A DNA stretch of 6,058 bases, taken from NCBI GenBank assembly GCA_016218005.1, contig JACRFF010000272.1, positions 1 to 6,058 of the forward strand. The letters run 5' to 3'. The notes under the pieces were generated by a model, which was not told where the DNA came from, ran no database searches, and saw only the letters and a program-made list of their open reading frames with translations. The stretch comes from Ignavibacteriales bacterium. Its GTDB lineage: Bacteria > Bacteroidota > Ignavibacteria > UBA10030. The position numbers and the translations under genes were made by a program. This document shows positions 1-4,950 of the stretch, one piece after another (within the stretch, counting starts at the first letter, position 1; every line of letters begins with the position of its first letter).

Positions 1-159
1 CCGAAGAGCGTTACGGAGCCGCCGCCGTCGGTGGTGGCTGGAATTGAAGCGGAGTATATCACGGCGGTGGGAAAGTTGGAAGACCGCCTGTTGATCCTGC
101 TCGATCTGGAAAAAGTTCTCTCCACCGAAGAGCACGAAGAACTCAAGAAGGTGGCATAG
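1..159 (+). CDS. cheW: CheW chemotaxis coupling protein, C-terminal end (5' truncated by window)
   Basis: The first 159 bases read in frame 1 as 52 residues ending in TAG at 157-159; the start lies outside the window. The residues include GIEAEYITAVGKLEDRLLIL followed by LDLEKVLSTEE. This matches the end of CheW-domain proteins, where a G-I-x-x-E-Y-I-x-G/A-x-G-K stretch precedes the last beta strand (RLLILLDLEKVL) and a short acidic tail. CheW is the cytoplasmic adaptor that links chemoreceptors to CheA, which fits the che genes downstream. A CheW-like domain at the end of another protein, such as CheV-type or CheA P5, could look similar. The short tail right after the domain and the separate cheA downstream favour a stand-alone CheW. 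Next comes a 319-base gap to the following gene, mostly taken up by a repeat element. Confidence 0.88.
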   Translation, partial: PKSVTEPPPSVVAGIEAEYITAVGKLEDRLLILLDLEKVLSTEEHEELKKVA

Positions 160-325
160 TGTTACATCGGCCATGCGCACGAGGTTTCTTGTCGGAAAAC
201 TTCCCACAAGAAATTGATTTCAGATTCGTGCAATGCAACAATGCTGTCGTCGTAAACCCCGTTAGAAGCTCATACGGGGCATTAAACCCCGTGTTCGCTA
301 AAACCAAACTGCATTGCCTACTCCG

Positions 326-347
326 CCGAAGCAGCCGCTTCGGCTGC
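326..347. repeat. Two overlapping, mutually exclusive hairpins
   Basis: CCGAAGC (326-332) pairs with GCTTCGG (337-343) across loop AGCC. Alternatively GCAGCCG (331-337) pairs with CGGCTGC (341-347) across loop CTT. The two 7-bp stems share bases, so only one can form at a time. They lie inside element A. Confidence 0.6.
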
Positions 348-367
348 GAAGGCCGGGCATCCCTGCT

Positions 368-385
368 GTCCCGACAAGTCGGGAC
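368..385. repeat. 8-bp palindromic hairpin GTCCCGAC-AA-GTCGGGAC
   Basis: GTCCCGAC (368-375) and GTCGGGAC (378-385) are perfect reverse complements separated by AA. It lies inside element A. No T-run follows, so it does not look like a terminator. Confidence 0.65.
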
Positions 386-399
386 GGGGCGTTCTGCCT

Positions 400-427
400 G
401 CCTGTGCGTGTACACACGCAGACAGGC
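400..427. repeat. Long hairpin with a two-base bulge in element A
   Basis: GCCTG (400-404) pairs with CAGGC (423-427). TGCGTGT (405-411) pairs with ACACGCA (414-420). The unpaired GA at 421-422 forms a bulge. The nine-base stretch CCTGCCTGT at 397-405, overlapping its left arm, recurs at 851-859 in element C, which links the two repeat regions. Confidence 0.6.
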
Positions 428-478
428 TTCTAACGGGGTAAACAACACACGTTGTCCAACCATACAAGGAGCATAACC

Positions 479-748
479 ATGTCAACACAAGAACCGGTAC
501 ATGATCGCGACGGAAGGACCAACGCCTTGATTCCGAACGCCGACAATGCAAATCGCCCGGTGGCCGCTTCAAGCCAACAACGAATAGCAAACGGTGTGTC
601 CGTTACGGAAAGCGGACGCCTGTCGACAGAGAATTCAAATGAAGCCCAGAGACTTGCGGGCTTGATGAAAGAGCAGATGAATCAAGCGGAACTGATTCAG
701 CGCGTTCTTTCCCAAGGCGGTTTCTTAAGAACGCCGGAGCGAAAGTGA
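479..748 (+). CDS. Small hypothetical protein (89 aa) bracketed by inverted repeats
   Basis: The ATG at 479 has an ideal AAGGAG at 466-471, 7 bases upstream. A TTG nine codons earlier would open the same frame but has no such site. The product is 89 residues, polar and rich in Asn, Gln, Ser, Arg and Glu, with no signal peptide or membrane segment. Residues 1-50 look disordered. The C-terminal part, including the stretch SNEAQRLAGLMKEQMNQAEL, looks like one or two amphipathic helices. I do not recognise the family. A short, disordered polar protein with C-terminal helices in a motility locus recalls anti-sigma factors such as FlgM, but I see no diagnostic FlgM motif, so this is only a hint. 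The CTAACGGGGT core lies 39 bases upstream, and its reverse complement starts at the base after the TGA stop. Same strand and position suggest co-expression with the che genes. Confidence 0.62.
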   Translation: MSTQEPVHDRDGRTNALIPNADNANRPVAASSQQRIANGVSVTESGRLSTENSNEAQRLAGLMKEQMNQAELIQRVLSQGGFLRTPERK

Positions 749-815
749 ACCCCGTTAGAGATTTGGGGTTAGGCTCAATAACCATCTGTAGATATGGATA
801 CATCTCTAACGGGGT
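749..815. repeat. Inverted-repeat element B (67 bp, 14-bp perfect terminal inverted repeats)
   Basis: ACCCCGTTAGAGAT (749-762) is the exact reverse complement of ATCTCTAACGGGGT (802-815). The ends share the eleven-base TCTAACGGGGT with element A but differ in the inner bases, where each pair has co-varied (AGAAGC/GCTTCT in A, AGAGAT/ATCTCT in B). The 39-base interior holds a weaker stem, GGTTA (767-771) with TAACC (779-783). The element begins at the base after the stop codon of the small gene. Confidence 0.7.
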
Positions 816-840
816 GTTGAAAAACCCTTTCAATTGGTAG

Positions 841-860
841 GACAGGCATTCCTGCCTGTC
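841..860. repeat. Hairpin GACAGGC / GCCTGTC inside element C
   Basis: GACAGGC (841-847) pairs with GCCTGTC (854-860), extended by A848-T853, leaving a TTCC loop. GACAGGC also occurs at 421-427 inside element A. Confidence 0.6.
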
Positions 861-887
861 CAAAACGATTCAAAAAGGTCAGACAAG

Positions 888-921
888 AATGCCCGCCTGC
901 CAAAGCGAAGCAGCGGGCAGG
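888..921. repeat. GC-rich fold-back carrying the 14-base AATGCCCGCCTGCC repeat
   Basis: AATGCCCGCCTGCC (888-901) is identical to 4836-4849 downstream of cheZ. Here CCTGCC (896-901) can pair with GGCAGG (916-921), or alternatively GCCCGC (891-896) with GCGGGC (913-918). Confidence 0.55.
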
Positions 922-958
922 TCTAACCTACCATGAAAAATGGTTTTTCAACAACCTG

Positions 959-968
959 CTAACGGGGT
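959..968 (+). repeat. Solitary CTAACGGGGT core
   Basis: This is the fifth full copy of the ten-base core; the others are at 256-265 and 749-758 (reverse) and 430-439 and 806-815 (forward). It lies in the leader of the HEAT-repeat gene, 32 bases before its ATG. It could be the right end of a larger element starting at 749 that was later split by element C. Confidence 0.6.
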
Positions 969-1000
969 GAACCAACGGACAACGAAAGAGAAGGTGCGTC

Positions 1001-2416
1001 ATGACGGATGATGTCAGAAGTCGAATTGCGCGGTTGTTGTCGGATGCCGACGCCGACGTGCGCCGACAAGCGGCGGAAGAGTTGGAAAACGATTCAGGGC
1101 TTGCGTCGATCGCCGCGCTCTCTGCGGCGCTGGGTGATGAAAGCAAAGGAGTGCGGGATGTTGCGTCGCGTTCGCTTCTGACCATCGGAGGCGTTCGGGT
1201 TGCGAGCGGCATTGTGGAGTACATTGCCGATACGAACATCGTAACGCGCAATCTTGCTTCCGAATTATTAGTGCAATTGGGAGATGCCGCGGTGCAGGCG
1301 CTCCAGCCATATCTGCACGACAAAGACCGCGACATCCGAAAGTTTGCCGTCGACATTCTCGGATTGATCGGCAATCCGTCGACGGTGGACAATATTATTT
1401 CACTGTTGCGAGATGGGGATGAGAATGTGGCCATCTCGGCCATCGAGGCGCTTGGCAACATCAAAAGCAGGGCGGCGATTGGAGCGTTGAAAGATGTCTT
1501 TTCGTTCACCGGGTTTTCTGGAGCTTCGGTTGCGGAAGCCTTCGGAAAAATTGGTGATGAAGAATCGGCAGAATACTTGCTCGTGCTCTTCAGCCGCGCA
1601 AGCACCATGCCCGAAGCCGATCCGCTCGTACGCTTTGCGTTGATCGAAGCATTGGCGCAGTGCGGCAGGCCGTCGGCGTTGACGGGATTGTACGGTTCGC
1701 TCCGGACGGCGCACGGCAAGTTGTGGCAAACGACGATGCACGCCATCGTCTCGATCTGCGAACGTTCCGGCGAGTCTCTGCAAGTTACTAGTGCGGACAA
1801 GGAGCAGCTTCTGTCCATGGTCGGCACCGCCGAAACGGAAGTCAGCGCAAGCGCAGTGAAAGCGCTGGCACACCTTGCGGGAGACGACGTCACCACCGAG
1901 TTACTCCAACAGTTTGGCCGATCCGAAGATTTAGACCAACTGCTCACGGAAACGGTACGCACGCGGCACAATGTGTTCGTGCAATGCACGGCGGCGCTCG
2001 AAAAGAATTCCGGACGGGGAAAGCGCCAATTGATTACGCTGCTTGGCGAGTTGGCCCGGCAGTATGCCCGCAATCTCTTTTCCGCACACGCCACCGACAT
2101 TAGTTTAAGCTCCATGAATGCCGCAACAGACGCGGTGATGCAGCAATGGCATTCTGCGGATCTTGACACTCAAACCGTCATCCTCAACGCACTTTTCTAT
2201 CTTGATGGCGACCGCGCTATCCAGTTTCTCGAAACGACAACGGATGACCTTGACCAATGGCAGCGCGTGCAGTGCATTGAACTGCTCGGCAGCGTGTCAG
2301 ACCGGCGCGTGCCGACGTTCTTGCAGCGATTCCTATCGGACGAAGACGAAATGGTCCGTTCGGTTTCTGCAAACACATTGGAATCGCTCGGCTTTGCGCC
2401 TGAGGCGGGAAGGTAA
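1001..2416 (+). CDS. HEAT-repeat protein in the chemotaxis operon
   Basis: This gene encodes a 471-residue soluble protein that starts at an ATG preceded by AGAGAAGG (987-994). The N-terminal third is a clear run of HEAT-type helical repeats, at about residues 5-32, 36-66, 98-126 and 129-156. Each has the pattern of a hydrophobic helix, a D-x-D/E-x-x-V/I-R turn (DADADVRRQAA, DKDRDIRKFAV) and an A-x-x-x-L-G-x-I-G helix. The middle is more divergent but still helical. A last clear repeat lies at about 435-464 (FLSDEDEMVRSVSANTLESLG). There is no signal peptide, membrane segment or catalytic motif. HEAT repeats form superhelical protein-binding scaffolds, and PBS-lyase-type HEAT proteins occur in some other che clusters. 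The partner here is unknown; the position before cheR suggests a chemosensory component. Only 11 bases separate its stop from cheR, so co-transcription and coupled translation are likely. The long open frame on the opposite strand is a shadow. Confidence 0.85.
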   Translation: MTDDVRSRIARLLSDADADVRRQAAEELENDSGLASIAALSAALGDESKGVRDVASRSLLTIGGVRVASGIVEYIADTNIVTRNLASELLVQLGDAAVQALQPYLHDKDRDIRKFAVDILGLIGNPSTVDNIISLLRDGDENVAISAIEALGNIKSRAAIGALKDVFSFTGFSGASVAEAFGKIGDEESAEYLLVLFSRASTMPEADPLVRFALIEALAQCGRPSALTGLYGSLRTAHGKLWQTTMHAIVSICERSGESLQVTSADKEQLLSMVGTAETEVSASAVKALAHLAGDDVTTELLQQFGRSEDLDQLLTETVRTRHNVFVQCTAALEKNSGRGKRQLITLLGELARQYARNLFSAHATDISLSSMNAATDAVMQQWHSADLDTQTVILNALFYLDGDRAIQFLETTTDDLDQWQRVQCIELLGSVSDRRVPTFLQRFLSDEDEMVRSVSANTLESLGFAPEAGR

Positions 2417-2427
2417 CGGGGGCCGCC

Positions 2428-3312
2428 ATGTCAATGAATCTTGCAGTTCAACAGGCCATGCCAACCTCGACAGGATCAGCACAGAAACTGTCGGACGAAA
2501 TGTTTCGTACGTTTCGAGGCTACATTTATGAACTCACCGGCATCTATTTTCAGGATAACAAGAAGTATCTCTTGGAAGGCCGACTCAGCAAGCGCCTGCA
2601 GGTGCTGGGATTGGCTTCCTACGACCAATACTTCAATCTCCTTAAATACGGCAGCCAACGCAAGGACGAACTCTTTGCGCTGTACGATGCGGTAACGATC
2701 AACGAAACGTTCTTCTTCCGAAATGAACCTCAGTTTGAAGCGCTGCAGAATTCGCTCATCCCCGAACTGATGCCGAAGAAGAAAAGCTCCGGCCAAAAAT
2801 TGCGCATCTGGAGCTCGGCAAGTTCTTCCGGCGAAGAAGCCTACACGCTCTCGATGATATTTCATGAAAAGATTCGGATAAAATATCCCAATGTCGGGTT
2901 GGAAGTCGTCGGTACTGACATCAACTCGACGGTATTAGATATTGCGCAGCGCGGGCAGTATCGCGAGTATGCGATTCGCAATACGCCCAAAGAGTATCTC
3001 AACAAGTACTTTGTTCAGCAAGATGGAAAGTATAACCTAAAAGATGAAGTCAAACGCTACGCGCGGTTTGAGCATCTCAATCTGTATGACCAGCAGCGCA
3101 TGCGGGCCATGCGCAACTTCGACGTCATCTTCTGCTGCAACGTGCTGATCTATTTTGACGCGCAGTCGAAAACCAAGATCGTGTCGAATCTGTACGACAG
3201 CCTGAATCCGGGAGGCTATCTGTTCATCGGATACGCCGAATCGCTGCACGGAGTCTCTAAAGCATTCAAACTGGTGAATTTTCCCAAAACGATTGTCTAT
3301 AAGAAGGACTGA
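2428..3312 (+). CDS. cheR: CheR chemoreceptor glutamate O-methyltransferase
   Basis: The 294-residue product methylates specific glutamates of chemoreceptors with S-adenosylmethionine, which drives adaptation. After a tail of about 20 residues, the N-terminal helical CheR domain spans about residues 21-80 (FRGYIYELTGIYFQDNKKYL). The methyltransferase domain follows, with INETFFFR (91-98), the SAM-binding motif WSSASSSGEEAY (128-139), the acidic motif VVGTDIN (160-166), FDVIFCCNVLIYFD (231-244) and GGYLFIGYAESL (262-273). Length and motif order are typical. Two positions differ from the usual pattern: C237 replaces the common Arg of C-R-N-V-L-I-Y-F, and A138 replaces the common Pro of G-E-E-P-Y. 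A second in-frame ATG lies at 2434. I chose 2428 by position, but the purine-rich leader at 2407-2422 does not decide between them. The next gene starts 3 bases after the stop. Confidence 0.95.
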   Translation: MSMNLAVQQAMPTSTGSAQKLSDEMFRTFRGYIYELTGIYFQDNKKYLLEGRLSKRLQVLGLASYDQYFNLLKYGSQRKDELFALYDAVTINETFFFRNEPQFEALQNSLIPELMPKKKSSGQKLRIWSSASSSGEEAYTLSMIFHEKIRIKYPNVGLEVVGTDINSTVLDIAQRGQYREYAIRNTPKEYLNKYFVQQDGKYNLKDEVKRYARFEHLNLYDQQRMRAMRNFDVIFCCNVLIYFDAQSKTKIVSNLYDSLNPGGYLFIGYAESLHGVSKAFKLVNFPKTIVYKKD

Positions 3313-3315
3313 ACC

Positions 3316-3693
3316 ATGGCGAAAAACTCTATCTTAGTTGTCGACGATTCAGCTACCGTGCGGAAATTCGTTTCGGTTTCGCTCAGCATGCAGGGCTTCA
3401 ACGTTGTAACCGCAAGCGACGGCATGGATGCGCTCGAAAAAATGACTTCGGCAGACATTGATTTGATCATCACGGATCTCAACATGCCGAACATGGATGG
3501 GTTCCAGTTGCTGAAAACGCTGCGGGAGAACGAGACGTACAAGGAACTGCCGGTCATCATCCTCACGTCTCTTACGGATAACATCAGTAAAGAGAAAGGC
3601 AGTACCTTGGGGGCGAATTCATTCGTCAACAAGCCGTTCAGCCTTGAAAAGATTCAGTACGAGGTTGCAAAATTTCTCAGCTGGGCAGAGTAA
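3316..3693 (+). CDS. CheY-like single-domain response regulator (first copy)
   Basis: The 125-residue product is one receiver domain with no output domain. The expected phosphorylation machinery is all present: acidic pair D10-D11, phosphoacceptor D54 in TDLNMPNMDG, T84 in ILTS, F103 at the switch aromatic position and K106 in NKPF. It would accept phosphate from CheA His51. The AAGAAGG serving as its ribosome-binding site (3301-3307) lies in the last codons of cheR, and the stop-to-start gap is 3 bases, so translation is probably coupled. Compared with the second CheY it has LNMP in place of WNMP, lacks the T-M-R-R-I-V signature and has Phe in place of Tyr at the switch position. It may act as a phosphate sink or signal to another target; this is inference. 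The annotation as a CheY-family regulator is firm, its role is not. Confidence 0.92.
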   Translation: MAKNSILVVDDSATVRKFVSVSLSMQGFNVVTASDGMDALEKMTSADIDLIITDLNMPNMDGFQLLKTLRENETYKELPVIILTSLTDNISKEKGSTLGANSFVNKPFSLEKIQYEVAKFLSWAE

Positions 3694-3744
3694 TGGCTCG
3701 CCGAAGCGGGTAGACGTTCGATCAGTGAAAGGAGACGAGGTGCT

Positions 3745-4128
3745 ATGGCAACAACACGATTTCTGGTGGTAGATGATTCGGCGACGATGAGGCGCATTGT
3801 CATCAATACGCTGAAGACCATCGGGTACGAAGACGTCGTCGAAGCGGGCGACGGGGCGGAGGCGCTTGCCCAATTGCGATCTCACGAGATCCATTTCGTG
3901 GTGACCGATTGGAACATGCCGAACATGAGCGGGCTTGAATTCACTAAAGCGGTTCGGTCCGATGATAAGCTGCAACACCTGCCCATTCTAATGGTGACAA
4001 CGCGCGGCGTCAAAGAAGACATCGTTGAGGCGTTGCAGGCGCGCGTCAGCAGCTACATCGTCAAGCCGTTTACGCCGCCGGTGTTCAAAGAAAAGATCGA
4101 TCAGCTGCTGAAGCTGGTTCCACAGTAA
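3745..4128 (+). CDS. cheY: CheY chemotaxis response regulator (flagellar-switch type)
   Basis: This 127-residue single receiver domain resembles enterobacterial CheY strongly along its whole length. It has LVVDDSATMRRIV at the N-terminus, the phosphoacceptor D55 inside DWNMPNMSGLE, T85 in MVTT, Y104 at the switch tyrosine position and K107 in VKPF. Phosphorylated CheY binds the flagellar motor switch protein FliM and changes rotation. Its ATG is preceded by AAAGGAG (3728-3734), 10 bases away. The gene lies directly upstream of the cheZ-like gene (15-base gap), the classic cheY-cheZ pairing, which supports it as the motor regulator of the two CheY copies. One oddity is QARVSSYIVKPF (98-109), where family members usually have Q-A-G-A before the switch aromatic. 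Bases 3694-3744, between the two cheY genes, hold only this leader. Confidence 0.95.
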   Translation: MATTRFLVVDDSATMRRIVINTLKTIGYEDVVEAGDGAEALAQLRSHEIHFVVTDWNMPNMSGLEFTKAVRSDDKLQHLPILMVTTRGVKEDIVEALQARVSSYIVKPFTPPVFKEKIDQLLKLVPQ

Positions 4129-4143
4129 TCGGGAGAACAACAC

Positions 4144-4833
4144 ATGAGTATGCCGACCGAAGCAAAACAAGACCAAACGATTCTTCGACGTCTGGAAGAA
4201 CTCCGCGACGTCATCCAAACCAGTCGAAAGGTTCTTCCGCTGTTCGATAATTTTCTGCAATTCGTGAAGGAAATCGTTCCGATGATCGAAGGGCTGAACC
4301 ACTCGCTGGATGAAAGCGCGAGCAAGCTCCCGAAAGCCTCGACCGAATTGCATAACGTATCGAAGGCGACGGAAACCGCAACGATCGCCATTCTTGATAC
4401 GCTCGACGCCATGGGGCGTTCGCTGGATGAAGGGACAAAGCTTGCCGAGAACTTGCAACAGCGCCGAACGAACGGCGCAGCCGTGGAGGAACAAGAGCAC
4501 GGCCAATGGAGCCAGCTGCAAAACACGTTTCACACTCTGTCGGATCAGGTCGGCTCCATCACCATCACGCTGCAAGTGCAGGATATTACATCGCAGCAAT
4601 TGGCGGCGGTCAATCATCTCGTCAAGTCGGTATATGAACGACTTTCATGGTTGATGAACCAGTTCGAGGTAACCGATCTACGGTCGCTTCACGAAGAGGT
4701 GAAAATGTTCGAGTTGCCCCAAGCATTCGACCCGAACGCCTCATGGGAAGACCACGGCACAAGGCAATCGCTGGCAGACGACCTTGTGCGAAAAACGGCG
4801 GCAGTAGCCGCCAGTGTTCCGAGGGCAAGCTGA
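4144..4833 (+). CDS. cheZ: CheZ-like CheY-P phosphatase
   Basis: This 229-residue, almost all-helical soluble protein resembles CheZ, the phosphatase that removes phosphate from CheY-P. The key evidence is VQDITSQQL (145-153). It aligns with the CheZ active-site helix Q-D-x-T-G-Q-V-I, placing D147 and Q151 on the aspartate and the catalytic glutamine that enters the CheY active site. A helix before it, VSKATETATIAILDTLDAM (72-90), fits the long helical hairpin that forms the four-helix dimer bundle. The N-terminal helices (about 10-60) are family-like but diverged. The C-terminus (LADDLVRKTAAVAASVPRAS) has only a partial acidic D-D-L match to the CheY-binding tail of proteobacterial CheZ (D-D-L-L-x-x-L-G-F). 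The gene follows cheY by 15 bases and has GGGAG at 4131-4135, favouring ATG 4144 over the in-frame ATG at 4150. A fold-back repeat begins just after its stop. Confidence 0.85.
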   Translation: MSMPTEAKQDQTILRRLEELRDVIQTSRKVLPLFDNFLQFVKEIVPMIEGLNHSLDESASKLPKASTELHNVSKATETATIAILDTLDAMGRSLDEGTKLAENLQQRRTNGAAVEEQEHGQWSQLQNTFHTLSDQVGSITITLQVQDITSQQLAAVNHLVKSVYERLSWLMNQFEVTDLRSLHEEVKMFELPQAFDPNASWEDHGTRQSLADDLVRKTAAVAASVPRAS

Positions 4834-4835
4834 CC

Positions 4836-4890
4836 AATGCCCGCCTGCCCGCCCGCTCCGACTCGTCGGAGACGAGGCGAGCAAGGCAGG
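4836..4890. repeat. GC-rich fold-back repeat between cheZ and cheA
   Basis: The repeat begins two bases after the cheZ stop codon with AATGCCCGCCTGCC (4836-4849), identical to 888-901. CCTGCC (4844-4849) can pair with GGCAGG (4885-4890), enclosing a perfect inner hairpin, CTCCGAC (4856-4862) with GTCGGAG (4865-4871). Purine-rich GGCGAG repeats continue to about 4905 (GAGGCGAG occurs twice). It occupies most of the 117-base gap, unlike the 3 to 51 base gaps elsewhere in the operon. No T-run follows, so a terminator is unlikely. It may influence relative cheA expression. Confidence 0.6.
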
Positions 4891-4950
4891 AGGCGAGAGG
4901 CGAGCCAGGCGCGATCAACAGCAGAATACCAATCCAGAAAAGGACAGACT

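Larger units (their letters stand above)
256..439. repeat. Inverted-repeat element A (184 bp, 14-bp perfect terminal inverted repeats)
   Basis: The left end ACCCCGTTAGAAGC (256-269) is the exact reverse complement of the right end GCTTCTAACGGGGT (426-439). Inside, a shortened version of the core folds on itself: ACGGGG (274-279) pairs with CCCCGT (287-292) across a 7-base loop. Three further hairpins fill 326-427. The element codes for nothing recognisable. It has the build of a small non-autonomous fold-back or MITE-like repeat. A structured RNA element or assembly of REP-like palindromes is also possible. I could not identify a target-site duplication with confidence. Confidence 0.7.
160..478. 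other. Intergenic region between cheW and the small gene, dominated by a repeat element
   Basis: This gap holds no credible gene. Open frames through it on both strands have low-complexity Arg/Ser/Cys-rich translations and no good ribosome-binding site. Bases 160-255 show nothing recognisable apart from a weak promoter-like pair, discussed among the rejected items. Bases 256-439 are an inverted-repeat element with several internal hairpins, listed separately. Bases 440-478 are the leader of the next gene and contain AAGGAG at 466-471. None of the hairpins is followed by a T-run, so no Rho-independent terminator is claimed. Confidence 0.6.
815..953. repeat. Fold-back element C (139 bp, 12-bp perfect terminal inverted repeats)
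   Basis: TGTTGAAAAACC (815-826) is the exact reverse complement of GGTTTTTCAACA (942-953). A second inner pair, GGTAGG (836-841) with CCTACC (927-932), keeps the same symmetry. Two hairpins sit inside (841-860 and 891-921). Its first base overlaps the last base of element B, and six bases after its end comes another CTAACGGGGT copy. This suggests an element inserted into, or nested beside, the CTAACGGGGT repeat. No coding content is seen. Confidence 0.6.

Noticed and set aside
214..242. Sigma-70-like promoter TTGATT (214-219), 17-base gap, AACAAT (237-242)
   Set aside because: Each box matches the consensus at only four of six positions, and such matches are common by chance. The lineage may also use a different promoter consensus, so it is not listed as a feature.
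326..427. Rho-independent terminator after cheW
   Set aside because: The hairpins are strong, but none is followed by a T-run on either strand. The downstream che genes on the same strand also argue for read-through.
159..476. Plus-strand and overlapping minus-strand open frames through the first intergenic region
   Set aside because: They translate the inverted repeats themselves, lack a ribosome-binding site at their starts, and have no plausible protein composition.
254..970. CRISPR array
   Set aside because: The repeated core is only ten bases, occurs in both orientations and has irregular spacing (174, 319, 57 and 153 bases between starts ordered by position). No regular repeat-spacer structure exists.
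928..2169. Long open frame (413 codons) on the minus strand
   Set aside because: It lies opposite the HEAT-repeat gene. Its translation is Ser/Ala/Arg/Thr-rich with no recognisable domain, and the + strand protein shows clear HEAT periodicity. It is a shadow produced by codon bias.
3988..4617. Minus-strand open frame of 209 codons
   Set aside because: It lies opposite the 3' end of cheY and the cheZ-like gene, whose active-site helix and family resemblance are clear. The translation has no domain and is rich in Arg and Leu in a way typical of antisense shadows.
4834..4950. Frameshifted continuation of CheZ with the missing CheY-binding tail
   Set aside because: I read the three forward frames after the stop and saw no D-D-L-L-x-x-L-G-F-like peptide, so there is no direct evidence of a broken tail.
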